Positions 35,366-45,374 of a DNA stretch of 64,000 nt are shown here, in pieces. The DNA is taken from assembly GCF_019857225.1 (NCBI RefSeq), contig NZ_JAFJSY010000023.1:62001-126000 (forward strand), given 5' to 3'. The translations under genes were made by a program, and so were the position numbers. The notes beneath the pieces are model-generated. The model saw only the letters and a program-made list of their open reading frames with translations. It did no database searches and was not told the origin of the DNA. The number at the start of each line of letters is the position of its first letter. Position 1 is the stretch's first letter. The stretch comes from Streptomyces plumbidurans (lineage in GTDB: Bacteria; Actinomycetota; Actinomycetes; Streptomycetales; Streptomycetaceae).

Positions 35366-38300
35366 TCAGTACGCGAAGGCGATGGAGTCGAAACGGCTGA
35401 CGGCGTCCCACGTCGTCGGGTCCGTCGTGCCTGCGGGCAACGGCTCGCAGAGGGTGTCTCCCGCCGTGTGCGACTTGGTGGTGGCGGCGGTGAGGGTGAT
35501 CGTGGCAGTCGTCCATCCAGGGCTCGTAGCACCGACCGCGGACACAGTGACCGTCTCTGCGTTCGCGGTGCCTTGGCCGAGGGTGAGCTGCTGGCCGGCT
35601 GCGAGCTGCGCGGCGAGCAGGTTCGTGTTGTCCTGGCTCGCGTGGATGGTGATCGAGGAGACCCCGGCTGCGATCGACGAGGCGAGTGTGGTGTGCCAGG
35701 CGGCGATGATCCCGTAGGGAGTGAGGTCGGCCGGCGAGCACTGGAGCGTGAGGACGGCGTCGTTCTCCTCGTTCCAGTCCCAGGAGATGTTCTCGATGAA
35801 GCACTCGGTGCTGCTCTCCGGCGACCCTTGCGGCCGTCGCATGACGCGCGCGCGGGTGCCGAGTTCGAGGGAGAGACAGGCCGGCCACAGAGCCGGGTTC
35901 GCTGACGGGTGCAGCGTCATGGTGCTGATGCGCTTCGCTGGCTGCCGGTAGCGGGAGAGCAGGTAGTTCGCGGCGTCCTGGCACTCGGTGCTGCTGCTGG
36001 AGTTGACGGTGCGGGTCATCGTGCGCGTGAAGTAGGTCGCCTTGCTCGCGGCGTCCTCGGCGTAGAACAGCTGGCCCGTGGACTCCTGGGTCACGGTGAC
36101 GTCATTGGCCAGGCGAGTCGGATCGAAGTCGCGCTCAGCGTTCTCGTACGGCAGCTCGCCGAGGTCAGCGCGCTCCCCGAACACGAACAGGGGCACGGTG
36201 GCGTTGTAGCGGGCTGCGCGGCTCTTGAAGACGACGGCACCGGCCCGGTCGACGTAGTGCGCGCCTCCTTCGGTGTCGACGACGGCTTGCAGGCAGGAGA
36301 CCGCGTCGCTGTCGGCTAGGGTGGCAGGGCCCATCGAGGTGGTCAGGCCCGTGTCGATGGACGTGCTGCCGCTGTAGCCGGCGTATCTGAGGATCCGTGC
36401 GTACCGGGCGTCGGTCGACTCGCCGGCGCATGCCGATCGCCAGGCTGTGTAGATGTTGGTCATGGCCAGCGCGGACAGCTGGGAGGGGAATTCCGCGACG
36501 AAGGAGATGTCGCCCTTGAAGTTCAGGAAGGTGCCGTTGCCCACGGTGGGGTCCACGTAGGCGCCGACGTTGTCGCTGACCAGGCCGCTCGGTTCGAGGG
36601 CCGGGTCGACGCTGCTGAACAGATAGGTCACGCCGTCGACGTGGAAGCGGAGTGTCGCGCTGGCCCGGCTGTAGCCGACGAGCATGAGGTGCCAGTCGCC
36701 ATCCAGTGCAGTCGGGCCGGGCGCGAAACTCACGCCGGCGCCGCCGGACGGGCCGCGCAGCACTACGGCCAGACGGCCGTCGGCGCCGATCTGCCAGTAG
36801 AGTTCGCTGCCGCTCGGTGATCCGCCCGACCGTTGCCGGTCGAATGACGACCAGAACACCGAGGCGGTGGTGGGCGTTGGGCCGGTGTATTTGAAGGCGA
36901 TCATGCGGGTCCAGGCCGAGGGATCGGCCGGCCCGAGGATGCCCGAGGCGCCCAGTCTGAGGAATGTGGCCGGTCCGATGGTGTTCGTGCCCGGGAAGCT
37001 GTTGTCGACGGTGGCGACTGTTCCGCTGCTGCCCGTGTAGACGCCGGTGGCGTCGGTGGCGGTGATTTCGGTGCCGAAGACGAAGCTGCCGGCTCCGTAC
37101 TTGCTGATGCCTTGCTGGGCCGGGGGGTAGGTGCCGGTCGTGTCTGCTGCCGTTGTGCCTTCAGCAGGGTCGTCGAGCTTGAAGAGGAACCGGGGCTGGT
37201 TGCTGGTGATCTCCTCGGTGAGCGGGTCGGAGAGGGTCTGCTGGGACAGGAGCGCGAAGGCGTCGACAGCGTTCGGGTTGACGAGGCCGTAGGTGCCGTC
37301 GCCGTCCCACTTCTCCGGCCAGCGCTCCATGAAGCCGGCGTAGACCGGGTACCAGATGCCCGGCGCCTGCCACGTCGTCGCCGCCGTGCCTTTCTCCAGC
37401 TGCCATCCGTCGGCCTGCAGGGAGCAGGTGGCGGCCGCGGCCGCGCTGAGCGCGACGCCGACGTCGATGCCGGCCGCGTTGGCCGGCGCGGTCGCGGTGA
37501 CGGTGAGTGTGGTCCAGGCGGCCGTCGTCGAGCCCGTGAGGGTCGCGGGGGTGCCGTAGGTGAAGGAGGTGGGGGTGGCGCCTCCTCCGGCGGTGTGCCA
37601 GGCGATGAAGGCCTTCACGCCCAGGCTCGTCGCAGCCGTGACATCGCGTACGCGGATCTGCATCGTGTACGTCTGGCCCGGTGTCACGGACCAGCGGGGT
37701 GTGTGGCAGACGCGGGCGGCGATGGCGGAGGCGGAGGGAACCGAGAACTGCAGGACGGTGGAGCCCTGCCAGGCGGTCGCCGAGGGCGTGACCGTGCCGC
37801 CGGACGTGTCGGTGCTGGAGAAGATGTCCGAGGTGGCCGAGTTGATCGTGCCGCTGAAGCCGCCCAGGTCACCGCCGCTGGCCGCGGCCTGGTCCAGCAG
37901 ATTCCGTGTGGGGGGCCACTGCGCGCGCCGCCGGTAGGGCTGGTACGGGTAGATGTTCCCGTACCAGGGGCCGTCGGCGTTGGTCGGGTCCAGGAGTGCG
38001 TCGTTGTTCGCGAGGAGGAGCTGGGCTTCGCCGCTGCGGACCTGGTCGGTCTCGTACTGGCGGCCGCGGTCGAAGGAGGCGGTGCCGCGGGTCCGGCTGC
38101 CGACGTCGACGAACCGGTCCAGCGGGAAGGCACCCCCGTTGGCGGACCAGTACGGCGCCCAGGCGTCCTCCACGAGCGGGAAGTTGAGGTTGAGCTGGTC
38201 GGGTGCCGAGGTCGTGGTGTTGACGTGGTCGACGTATCCGGCGAGGCCGGCCGCTTCGGTGCCGGAGAATCCGCAGAGCCAGATGACCTGCACTGCGGCG

Positions 38301-38782
38301 GCTGACCAGGTGTGGGCGATCGTGGCCCTGGTGGTCCACGTCCAGCCGTCCGGAGCGGTGTCGAAGAGGATGTTCCCGCCCGCTTCGCGGATGCGCCACC
38401 AGGAGTGGTTGAAGGCGTCGTACGCGCCGATCACGGTGGTGGTCGTGGTGCCGGCGTTGACGACGCTCGCGGTGAGGATGCCGCCCGCGTCGAAGAAGAG
38501 CGACGCCCGGTTGTTGGCGTCGACGACCACACGCATGATCATCTGTGTGGTGCCGGCCCCGACGGGGGGCGGGCTCACACGGGCGTAGAGGGCGTCGTTC
38601 GTGAGTGCCCACGGCCCGTTCCCGCCGAACGCCGGATAGGTCGAGGTGCAGCTGATCTGCACGCGGTCCAGGGCGGGGTCGAGGAGGACGTCGGGTGCGG
38701 CGCTGGAGTTGTTCCAGAGCGTCGTGTTGAGCGCCGGGGCAGCGAAGCTGTCCTGCAGGGTGGACAGCTGAGGGTTGGCCAC
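35366..38782 (-). CDS. Large minor tail protein with LamG-like domain
   Basis: A 1,138-residue late protein. The N-terminal 200 residues are a beta-sandwich resembling carbohydrate-binding modules; residues about 640-760 have a LamG/concanavalin-type pattern (SWTRMIAFKYTGPT-like strands, FLNFKGDISFVAEFPS). The C-terminal third has tail-spike-like strands (DDTLCEPLPAGTTDPTTWDAV). Position right after the tape measure gene identifies it as the distal tail or tail-tip protein. No enzymatic motif seen. Confidence 0.85.
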   Translation of the reverse strand: MANPQLSTLQDSFAAPALNTTLWNNSSAAPDVLLDPALDRVQISCTSTYPAFGGNGPWALTNDALYARVSPPPVGAGTTQMIMRVVVDANNRASLFFDAGGILTASVVNAGTTTTTVIGAYDAFNHSWWRIREAGGNILFDTAPDGWTWTTRATIAHTWSAAAVQVIWLCGFSGTEAAGLAGYVDHVNTTTSAPDQLNLNFPLVEDAWAPYWSANGGAFPLDRFVDVGSRTRGTASFDRGRQYETDQVRSGEAQLLLANNDALLDPTNADGPWYGNIYPYQPYRRRAQWPPTRNLLDQAAASGGDLGGFSGTINSATSDIFSSTDTSGGTVTPSATAWQGSTVLQFSVPSASAIAARVCHTPRWSVTPGQTYTMQIRVRDVTAATSLGVKAFIAWHTAGGGATPTSFTYGTPATLTGSTTAAWTTLTVTATAPANAAGIDVGVALSAAAAATCSLQADGWQLEKGTAATTWQAPGIWYPVYAGFMERWPEKWDGDGTYGLVNPNAVDAFALLSQQTLSDPLTEEITSNQPRFLFKLDDPAEGTTAADTTGTYPPAQQGISKYGAGSFVFGTEITATDATGVYTGSSGTVATVDNSFPGTNTIGPATFLRLGASGILGPADPSAWTRMIAFKYTGPTPTTASVFWSSFDRQRSGGSPSGSELYWQIGADGRLAVVLRGPSGGAGVSFAPGPTALDGDWHLMLVGYSRASATLRFHVDGVTYLFSSVDPALEPSGLVSDNVGAYVDPTVGNGTFLNFKGDISFVAEFPSQLSALAMTNIYTAWRSACAGESTDARYARILRYAGYSGSTSIDTGLTTSMGPATLADSDAVSCLQAVVDTEGGAHYVDRAGAVVFKSRAARYNATVPLFVFGERADLGELPYENAERDFDPTRLANDVTVTQESTGQLFYAEDAASKATYFTRTMTRTVNSSSSTECQDAANYLLSRYRQPAKRISTMTLHPSANPALWPACLSLELGTRARVMRRPQGSPESSTECFIENISWDWNEENDAVLTLQCSPADLTPYGIIAAWHTTLASSIAAGVSSITIHASQDNTNLLAAQLAAGQQLTLGQGTANAETVTVSAVGATSPGWTTATITLTAATTKSHTAGDTLCEPLPAGTTDPTTWDAVSRFDSIAFAY

Positions 38783-38791
38783 TGGTCCTCC

Positions 38792-41700
38792 TCAGCGCGT
38801 GAAGCTGGTGTAGGTCTGCGGGTTGCGCATGCCGTTCTTGAGGAAGGCCTCCTCCATCGTTTTCTGCAGCTTCCGTTCGGTGGTGACAGTGCCTTCGACG
38901 TTCACGTACAGGTTGTTGTTGACCACCTGCATGGGCTGGCTGCCGTTGCGCTGGGTGGGGATGCGGTAGCCGAGGGCGCTGCCGGCGATCGCGGTCTGGT
39001 TGAGGCTGCCTGCGGCGGTGACGTCCGCAGACAGATTGCGGGCCGCGGTGATGGCGTGCTGGGCCGCGTCGCTGATGCCGACAGCGAGGCCCTGGGGGAT
39101 GTAGCCGCCGATGTCCGCGAACACCTGCGACGGCGACTTGATCTTGAGGGCCTTCTTGATGACGGACGCCATCTTCTTAGCGATCTTCGTCATCTGCGCT
39201 TCGATGGACTTCTCTTGCTTCTGCAAGCCCTTGACCAGGCCCTGCGCGGCTTTGATGCCCGCCCCGTACATGGCGTCAGCGACGACCGTGCCGGTGGTGT
39301 TGGCCTGGGACTTCATGCTCGCCTGGAGCTTGTTGACCTCGGCGATCTGGCCCTTGGAGGCCGCGGCCAGCGCGCGGGCGGTGTCACCGCCGCCCTCGAC
39401 ACCTGCCGAGGCGATCTGCTCGATGAGGTCGCTTCTGACGCCCTTCTTCTTCAGCGCGGCGAGGTTGCGGGTGAAGTCGGCGACCTTCTGCGCCTGCTCG
39501 CGCATCTTGGCGACGATGTCGTAGGAGTTGACCGAGCGGCCCTCGTCGGGTGAGTCGGTGACGACCGACATCCCGCCCATGATCGACGAGGCGATCTCGT
39601 CGCGTTTCGACGTCCATTCCTTCTGCAGATCGGACAGCTTCTTCTGGGCGTCCTTCAGCTTCTTCGCGACGGAGTCCCGTTTCGCCGCAAGGGACTTGAG
39701 GACCTTGTCCTCCTTCTTCACGTACTTCTCGACCCCGGCGAGCGCGTGCATCTTCGCCGCGACCCAGGCGTTGGTCTTGCGCCCGGCGCGGGTCTTGCCG
39801 GTGGTGCGCTCGTCGTAGAGCTTGTTCCGGGTCTGGATCATCAAGGTCTCGATCCGCTTCGTCGCGGTCTTGACCTTGGCGGTGCTGGAGGTGAGTCCGT
39901 CGACCAGGCCCTGGTTGACGTAGATACCGAGCGAGCGGAACACCTTCGACGGCGAGCTGATGCCGAGGGCGGACTTGAAGGCGCCGGCGGCGCTGTGGGC
40001 GATGCCGGACAGGACGCTCGAGACGCTGATGGAGCGGATGCCGTGGAGGAGGCCGCGGATCATGTCCGCGCCCGCGCCTGTCAGCAGGTGCCCGAGGGCG
40101 CCCAGGGCCTTCTTGGCGCGGCCGGGGATGCCGGCCACGTACTTGATCATGAGCAGGCCGACGCTCTTGGAGGCGTTGAGGAACGAGGTGAAGCCGTGGC
40201 TTGCCAGCGACTTGAGGCTGCTCGGCAGGCCCGACATCGGGTGGAGCATGCGGTTCGGCATGCCGGTGACGAACTTGATGATCGATCCGCCGATGGACTT
40301 CGCCATCTTGTACGCCGAGGAGAAGCCGCTGGTGAACTGATGCCATGCCTTCTCGACCTGCTTCACGGCGGGGCCGAAGGCGCCGAAGGCGGTCTGGACG
40401 ACGTGGCGGAACCCGTCGAAGTGCTTGTAGGCCCAGATCAGCCCGGCCACCAGGGCGGCGATCGCGAGGACGATCAGCATGATCGGGTTGGCGGACATCG
40501 CCGCGTTCAGGAGCCACTGCCCGACAGCGGCAGCCTTCTCCGCGACCGACACGGCGATGAGCTTGATCTTCTGCGCCGCCCAGACGATCGCGGACCGCGC
40601 GGCCATGAGGGTTGCCTTGCCGACGTTCGCGGCCAGGGTGAGCGCGCCCTTCCCGGCAACCGCCATGGCCCGGCCTGCGGCGGCGGCGCCACGGGTCAGG
40701 CCGGAGAAGGCGGCTGTCCCGCCCTTGGCGGCCAGGCGGCCCATGGACTTGCTGAAGGTGGCAATGCCCCGGCCTGCGGCCTTGGCGCCCTTGATCGAGC
40801 CGTCCCACGCCTTCCGCATGGCTCCGCCGAAGCTGCCGGCCCGCCCGGAGAACGCGGACCCTGCGACCTGCGCGGAGCGGAAGCCCTGCACCATGCGTGC
40901 GCCGGCCTTCACACCGGCCGTGCCCAGCTTCGCGAGCGTCCCGATCGGTTTGACGAGCGCCATGGTCGTCTTCGCTGCGAACGCGACGACGGACAGAGCG
41001 AGGACGCCGCCGATGACCGACGCCAGGGCGATCGCGATCTCTTTGTGGCGGGTCAGCCAGTCGACCGCTTTGGTGACGATCGGGATGAGCTTGCTGCCGA
41101 TCTCGATGGCCAGGACGGAGATGGCCTGCTTGGCCTTGGCCAGGCGGACGTTGAACAGCTTCTGGGTCTGGTCCCAGCCTTCGACGTTCTTCGTCGCGTG
41201 CTCGTAGCTCTTGCGGATCTTCTCGACCCGCTCCTTGTAGGCGTCGGTGTTCTCACCGGTCAGCTGCAGCGCGGTGTTCAGCCCGATCGCACCACCGAGC
41301 ATCTTGCGCATGGCCTCGGTGTAGGTCTGCGCTGCCGGGCCGCCACGCTTCAGCTCTGCTGAGAAGCCGTTGGTCTTGGTGCGGAGCGTCGCGTACTGCT
41401 GGAGCAGGTTGGCCTGCTCGGGCGGGAGGCTCTTGAGCTTCTGACGCCAGTCGCCCAACGAGATAGATCCGCTGGCGTACGACTTGGCCAGGCCCTGGAT
41501 GCTCTTCGGCATCGCCTTGACCATCTGGTCCGCGTCGTGGGCGGCCTGCTTCGTCTTGTTGAAGGCGCTCAGCAGCAGGGTGCCGGACTTGCCCATCTTG
41601 GACAGGACGGTCCGGGAGAGCAGGTCGAAGGTGCCGGTGAGACCGCGGCCGCCCTTGTCGACGTCCTTGAGCTTCATCGCGACGTCGGTGGACGACAGGC

Positions 41701-42478
41701 CGAGCCGCTGCATCTCCTGCACGGCGACGTTGTTCGGGCTGGCCAGAGACCGGATCGTGGAGGCGAGTTCCTGGGTGCCCTCGCGGGCACTCGTGCCGTG
41801 CTGAGTCAGCGTGGCGAGAGCGCCGGAAACCTCAGAGAAACTGATCTTGTTGGCACTCGCGATAGGCAGCACCGTGGACAATGACGAGGAGAACTGCTCC
41901 ATCGTCATTTTACCTTCGCCCGCAGCGGTCTTCATGGCATTCATCACCTGAACGCTGTCTTTCGCTTTCAGGTGATAGGAGGCCATGACCGACGTCATCG
42001 CATTGGTGACGGACTCCAGCGATGCGTTCTCTTCACGGGCACCCTGAGCTGCGGCACGAAGAACCTTGAGGCCATCGGCGCCACGCAGGCCGGCCTTCTC
42101 GACCTGGTACATGCCCTCGGTGAGGTTGTGCCAGTCGGTACCGGTGTTCTTCGCAATATCGAGAATGCCTTTGCGGACCGTATTCAGCCCGGAAAGGGTT
42201 TCTCCTGCAGCGGTGTGCAGAACCATCGTGTTGGCTTCGAAATCGCCCGCCATTTTCATGGACGTTGCGGCGACACCGACGCCGATAAGGGAGACCGATT
42301 TCCCCATGCGGGCCATTCCCGCAAAGGCAGTCGCGCCCGCGGCGCGCATACCTGCCGCCGTGCCGTCTACCTGCGCGCGGGCTTCGCGCATCGTGGCGCG
42401 CAGCTGGGTGATGTCGCCCAGCATCCGCACGACGACCGGGGGGAGAAGTCCTCCCCCGCCACCGCCGCCTCCGCTCAT
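38792..42478 (-). CDS. Tail tape measure protein
   Basis: A 1,228-residue protein that sets tail length. After a short Gly-rich start, residues about 35-260 match the TP901 tape-measure core (MAGDFEANTMVLHTAAGETL, ATLTQHGTSAREGTQELAST), followed by a middle membrane-like region (VIGGVLALSVVAFAAKTTMA) and a helical C-terminus. The N-terminal coding stretch is less GC-rich than the rest, hinting at separate origin of that segment. Follows the HK97 gp10-like gene and a hairpin. Confidence 0.93.
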   Translation of the reverse strand: MSGGGGGGGGLLPPVVVRMLGDITQLRATMREARAQVDGTAAGMRAAGATAFAGMARMGKSVSLIGVGVAATSMKMAGDFEANTMVLHTAAGETLSGLNTVRKGILDIAKNTGTDWHNLTEGMYQVEKAGLRGADGLKVLRAAAQGAREENASLESVTNAMTSVMASYHLKAKDSVQVMNAMKTAAGEGKMTMEQFSSSLSTVLPIASANKISFSEVSGALATLTQHGTSAREGTQELASTIRSLASPNNVAVQEMQRLGLSSTDVAMKLKDVDKGGRGLTGTFDLLSRTVLSKMGKSGTLLLSAFNKTKQAAHDADQMVKAMPKSIQGLAKSYASGSISLGDWRQKLKSLPPEQANLLQQYATLRTKTNGFSAELKRGGPAAQTYTEAMRKMLGGAIGLNTALQLTGENTDAYKERVEKIRKSYEHATKNVEGWDQTQKLFNVRLAKAKQAISVLAIEIGSKLIPIVTKAVDWLTRHKEIAIALASVIGGVLALSVVAFAAKTTMALVKPIGTLAKLGTAGVKAGARMVQGFRSAQVAGSAFSGRAGSFGGAMRKAWDGSIKGAKAAGRGIATFSKSMGRLAAKGGTAAFSGLTRGAAAAGRAMAVAGKGALTLAANVGKATLMAARSAIVWAAQKIKLIAVSVAEKAAAVGQWLLNAAMSANPIMLIVLAIAALVAGLIWAYKHFDGFRHVVQTAFGAFGPAVKQVEKAWHQFTSGFSSAYKMAKSIGGSIIKFVTGMPNRMLHPMSGLPSSLKSLASHGFTSFLNASKSVGLLMIKYVAGIPGRAKKALGALGHLLTGAGADMIRGLLHGIRSISVSSVLSGIAHSAAGAFKSALGISSPSKVFRSLGIYVNQGLVDGLTSSTAKVKTATKRIETLMIQTRNKLYDERTTGKTRAGRKTNAWVAAKMHALAGVEKYVKKEDKVLKSLAAKRDSVAKKLKDAQKKLSDLQKEWTSKRDEIASSIMGGMSVVTDSPDEGRSVNSYDIVAKMREQAQKVADFTRNLAALKKKGVRSDLIEQIASAGVEGGGDTARALAAASKGQIAEVNKLQASMKSQANTTGTVVADAMYGAGIKAAQGLVKGLQKQEKSIEAQMTKIAKKMASVIKKALKIKSPSQVFADIGGYIPQGLAVGISDAAQHAITAARNLSADVTAAGSLNQTAIAGSALGYRIPTQRNGSQPMQVVNNNLYVNVEGTVTTERKLQKTMEEAFLKNGMRNPQTYTSFTR

Positions 42479-42506
42479 GCCGCAACCGCCCTCCGGGCAC
42501 AGCGAG

Positions 42507-42556
42507 CAGCCCCCTCATCCCGCGCGCCCGGGCGAGGGCGGGATGACAGGGGGCTG
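42507..42556. terminator. Hairpin between tail-completion and tape measure genes
   Basis: CAGCCCCCTCATCCCGC (42507-42523) pairs with GCGGGATG...AGGGGGCTG (42538-42556) with a 2-base bulge. It may attenuate the late transcript before the tape measure gene. Confidence 0.6.
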
Positions 42557-42573
42557 GTCAGGGGGAAAGGGGG

Positions 42574-43026
42574 TCAGTGGGCGAGGGCGGTTCGCCAGGC
42601 GAGGTGATAGGTGCGGCTGATCGCGCCGCTGGCCACCAGCTGCTCGTACGCCGGCTGGACGTAGGGGCGCGGCGGGAGTTCGGAGCCGTGGCCGGCCGTG
42701 CCGCCGAGCTCCTGGACGCGGCCGTAGACGGCCGTGGGGCCGACTTCTGCCAGCCAGCGGCCGAACCCGGCCGGGACCGGGCCGACGACCTTCGTCGACC
42801 GGCGCAGCGTGCCGCTCACGAGCGACGGGGGTTCGCCCGGCGCTGACGGGGTGGGGGTGCCCTTCTCATGGCTCGAGGTCGTCAGCATCTGCTTGATGGC
42901 GGCCTCGGCCAGGTGCGCTGCGTGCGCAGTGGCAGTGCGCGTGGCGCGCTGCAGGTCGTTCTCCAGCGCGACGAACGCTCCCCTGAGCTGGGTGAGCCCG
43001 GTGATCTGGACGCCGCCACCGGACAC
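42574..43026 (-). CDS. HK97 gp10-type tail-completion protein
   Basis: A 150-residue protein with an N-terminal helix (LTQLRGAFVALENDLQRATR), a substrate-like loop (GTPTPSAPGEPPSLVSGTLR) and PRPYVQPAYEQLVAS at the C-terminus, the layout of HK97 gp10-family neck/tail-completion proteins. It starts with GTG 43026, 6 nt after the end of the frameshifted chaperone gene. It helps join tail and head. The family call is by layout, not by a diagnostic motif. Confidence 0.75.
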   Translation of the reverse strand: MSGGGVQITGLTQLRGAFVALENDLQRATRTATAHAAHLAEAAIKQMLTTSSHEKGTPTPSAPGEPPSLVSGTLRRSTKVVGPVPAGFGRWLAEVGPTAVYGRVQELGGTAGHGSELPPRPYVQPAYEQLVASGAISRTYHLAWRTALAH

Positions 43027-43032
43027 AGGCCT

Positions 43033-43634
43033 TCACCCCCGTTCCGTTTCCCGCCGGGCCCGCTCGCGGGCTTCCTCCCGGATCTCGTCGGTGATCTCGG
43101 CGATGTCGGGGAGGCTGTTGAGGACCTCCAGCGGCAAGTCGTCGACCTGCGCCGGGGTCCAGCCGTACCGCTCGGCGAACCAGAAGTACTCAAGGGTTCG
43201 CTCCCACCGGTTCGGCGGGAAACGTTTGTTGGAGCGGGCGGCGCTTTGCGGATCCTCCAGCCGTGCTTTCAGCCGGCGGAGGCTTCGGTAGGGGACGTCT
43301 CATCAGCCACCTGCTCCGGCGTGGCAGCGGGCTGGTCGGGGTGGAGCAGCTTGTGCGCTTCCTGGATCTCCGGGAGTTCCTCCAGGGCGTTTCCGTCCTC
43401 CAGCGGCAGCAGGTCCAGCGTGGCGGCGGTGACGGGCAGCGGGTACTCGTACGACCAGGCGGTGATCATGACCGAGATCGTGCCGTCCGCCATCTCGACG
43501 GGCGTTCCCAGGGTGAGATCGATGTCCTCGGCGATCGGCACCATGCGCAGGGCTCGCTTCTTGTCGCCGCGGCGGAGGGTGGCTGGGTCACGGAGTTCGA
43601 CCCAGTGCCCGGAGGGCAGGGCGTGACGTGCCAT
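43033..43634 (-). CDS. Tail-assembly chaperone, -1 frameshift long form (gpGT-like)
   Basis: The G frame continues in the -1 frame after 43,299 to a TGA at 43033, adding about 80 residues (RSNKRFPPNRWERTLEYFWF, EVLNSLPDIAEITDEIREEA) that have no start codon of their own. The -1 frame closes with stops at 43,302-43,300 just upstream of the window for slipping, so the shift must occur between 43,299 and 43,271; a CCCC run at 43,291-43,294 is the best slip site. The total length, 602 nt plus one, is divisible by three. This is the classic chaperone pair. Confidence 0.8.
43269..43634 (-). CDS. Tail-assembly chaperone, short form (gpG-like)
   Basis: A 121-residue acidic protein (LGTPVEMADGTISVMITAWS) directly after the major tail protein and before a frame-shifted extension, the conserved position of gpG in siphoviruses. 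It assists tail tube assembly around the tape measure protein and is absent from the mature virion in relatives. Start ATG 43634. Confidence 0.85.
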   Translation of the reverse strand: MARHALPSGHWVELRDPATLRRGDKKRALRMVPIAEDIDLTLGTPVEMADGTISVMITAWSYEYPLPVTAATLDLLPLEDGNALEELPEIQEAHKLLHPDQPAATPEQVADETSPTEASAG

Positions 43635-43681
43635 GGAGGGCTCCTTGTGGTGAGGGTGAGGGTTGAGAGGGGTGTGTCCGG

Positions 43682-44929
43682 TCAGTACGTGCCGGGTGCG
43701 ATGTTGCAGGTGACGGAGATCTTGCAGGGGCTGTAGGAGCCGCTGCCGCCGGCGTTGGTGGTGTTGAGGACTGCCTTGAAGCTGTTGGAGTACTCGACGG
43801 CGGTCTTCGATCCGTCGGGCTCCGCTTCCACGAAGGCGGCCTTGGCGAAGTCGAACTGCACGGAGCCGGCGTTGAGGCCGGACAGGCCGTTGCTGATCAG
43901 CAGCTGCAGCTGGGGCTGGGTGTTGTTGAGCATGTACAGCAGCGGGCTTTCGTCGGCTGCGACGAAGTTCAGCTTGCCTTCGACGGTGAGGCCGGCGCGC
44001 TGGATGATGTAGGGGGTCTGGACGCCGTTGCCGGTGAAGTAGGGGTTGATCTCCCGCTTCATGCTGATCTCGCCGTCAGTGACGGTCGAGATCAGGGTGC
44101 CGCCGCTCGCGGGGCCGGCGATGCCGACGGCCATGCGCCAGGAAGGGATGGGGGCGACGCTGCCGGGGTTCGCGACCGGAGCGGAGCCGAGCGGCACCGA
44201 CGGCCAGCTGGTGGCCTTGGCGTCGAAGGTGAACAGGTCTGATTCGCTGTTCCACTTGAAGCCCATCTCGGAGAAGCACGCGCCGGGGTACTGGCGTGCG
44301 CCGCTGGTCGCGGTGGGGCCGAGCATGTGGGTCAGCGTGTGCGAGATCGGCTGCCCCGTACCGGAGTTGAGGAGCGCCCAGGCATAGGTGTAGGGGCCGG
44401 TGACGGGCTGCACGGGCTGCGAGGAGGCGTGGGAGTAGACGAGGCCGCCGGACGGTGTGGAGAGCGGGATCGTGTAGGGGCCGGACCCGGTGGGGGTGCC
44501 GGTCGTGAACACTTCGGCCGTCGCTCCGGTGCCGATCTGGACGACGGTGCCGTCGGGGATGGTGGCTGCGGTGGAGATGGTGGTGGCGCCCGCCGCAGCG
44601 CTCGCGGAGAGGGTGGTGCCGCCGGATCCGGTGGACGTTCCCGTGACGGACAGGTCGCCCATGATGTTGCGGAGCAGGTAGCCGAGCCCGTCGAGGAAGA
44701 CGGGGCCGCCGAGGTCCAGGTCCGAGGTGGCGACGCCGGGGATCTGGGCGAAGCTGTCGGTGCCCATGGCGCCGCGCCATGCCTTGTCCTCGAGGAACTT
44801 CGGCTGGTCCTTCGGCTTGAAGCTGTCGAGCAGCAGGGTGGCGGTCATGTCGACCGGCGTGCCCTGCGCGACTTCGTTGGCGATGCCCACGAACTGTTTC
44901 GCGGGCGCGTAGGTGGTGGGAGTGGACAC
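43682..44929 (-). CDS. Major tail tube protein
   Basis: A 415-residue protein with repeated beta segments (FVGIANEVAQGTPVDMTATL, FLDGLGYLLRNIMGDLSVTG, GLTVEGKLNFVAADESPLLY). Length and position (before the chaperone pair) are those of phage tail tube proteins in actinophages. A Ser/Thr/Gly-rich insertion at about 95-170 may be an exposed Ig-like addition. GTG start at 44929. It polymerises into the tail tube through which DNA passes. Confidence 0.85.
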   Translation of the reverse strand: MSTPTTYAPAKQFVGIANEVAQGTPVDMTATLLLDSFKPKDQPKFLEDKAWRGAMGTDSFAQIPGVATSDLDLGGPVFLDGLGYLLRNIMGDLSVTGTSTGSGGTTLSASAAAGATTISTAATIPDGTVVQIGTGATAEVFTTGTPTGSGPYTIPLSTPSGGLVYSHASSQPVQPVTGPYTYAWALLNSGTGQPISHTLTHMLGPTATSGARQYPGACFSEMGFKWNSESDLFTFDAKATSWPSVPLGSAPVANPGSVAPIPSWRMAVGIAGPASGGTLISTVTDGEISMKREINPYFTGNGVQTPYIIQRAGLTVEGKLNFVAADESPLLYMLNNTQPQLQLLISNGLSGLNAGSVQFDFAKAAFVEAEPDGSKTAVEYSNSFKAVLNTTNAGGSGSYSPCKISVTCNIAPGTY

Positions 44930-44932
44930 CGC

Positions 44933-45343
44933 TTACTCCTTGCTGATCAGACAGCCACCGGCGTTGTCGGCGGCCTGGTTGGGCTTCGCGTCGGTCGCCC
45001 GCCAGCGGCCGTCCGCCGGAGGCCCGTCCAGCCACTCGAAGACCGTGGCCTTCCGCTCGGGGATCTCAGGTGTCGTCTCCGTCGCCGCGACAGGCGGGTG
45101 GTAGGCGTGGCACGTGAGCGGGACGTGCGGATACACGCAGCCGATGCCGTGGACGTACTCGTAGACGCCCGGGGGCAGACCGGCCGCGTCCTCGTCCGGG
45201 GCAGTGTCCTGCGGGGCGTGGGAGGCCTCCTCCGGCTGCCCTGGGGTGGCCGGTTCCGCTGCGGGCTCTTCGGCCGCCTCGGTGGCGGGCGGTTCTTCCT
45301 GGCCGGCTGGCCGGGTGCGGGTACTGCTCGTCGTCTTGGCCAT
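44933..45343 (-). CDS. Unknown late protein, Pro/Glu-rich with Cys-containing core
   Basis: A 136-residue protein: an N-terminal Pro/Glu/Ala-rich disordered half and a C-terminal core (YEYVHGIGCVYPHVPLTCHAY, WLDGPPADGRWRATDAKPNQ). Two Cys in the core may pair or bind metal. It lies 3 nt from the tail tube gene. The ATG at 45343 follows a hairpin. No function recognised. Confidence 0.65.
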   Translation of the reverse strand: MAKTTSSTRTRPAGQEEPPATEAAEEPAAEPATPGQPEEASHAPQDTAPDEDAAGLPPGVYEYVHGIGCVYPHVPLTCHAYHPPVAATETTPEIPERKATVFEWLDGPPADGRWRATDAKPNQAADNAGGCLISKE

Positions 45344-45374
45344 AGGGGGCCTCCGGGTCCGTAGGGATGCGAAA

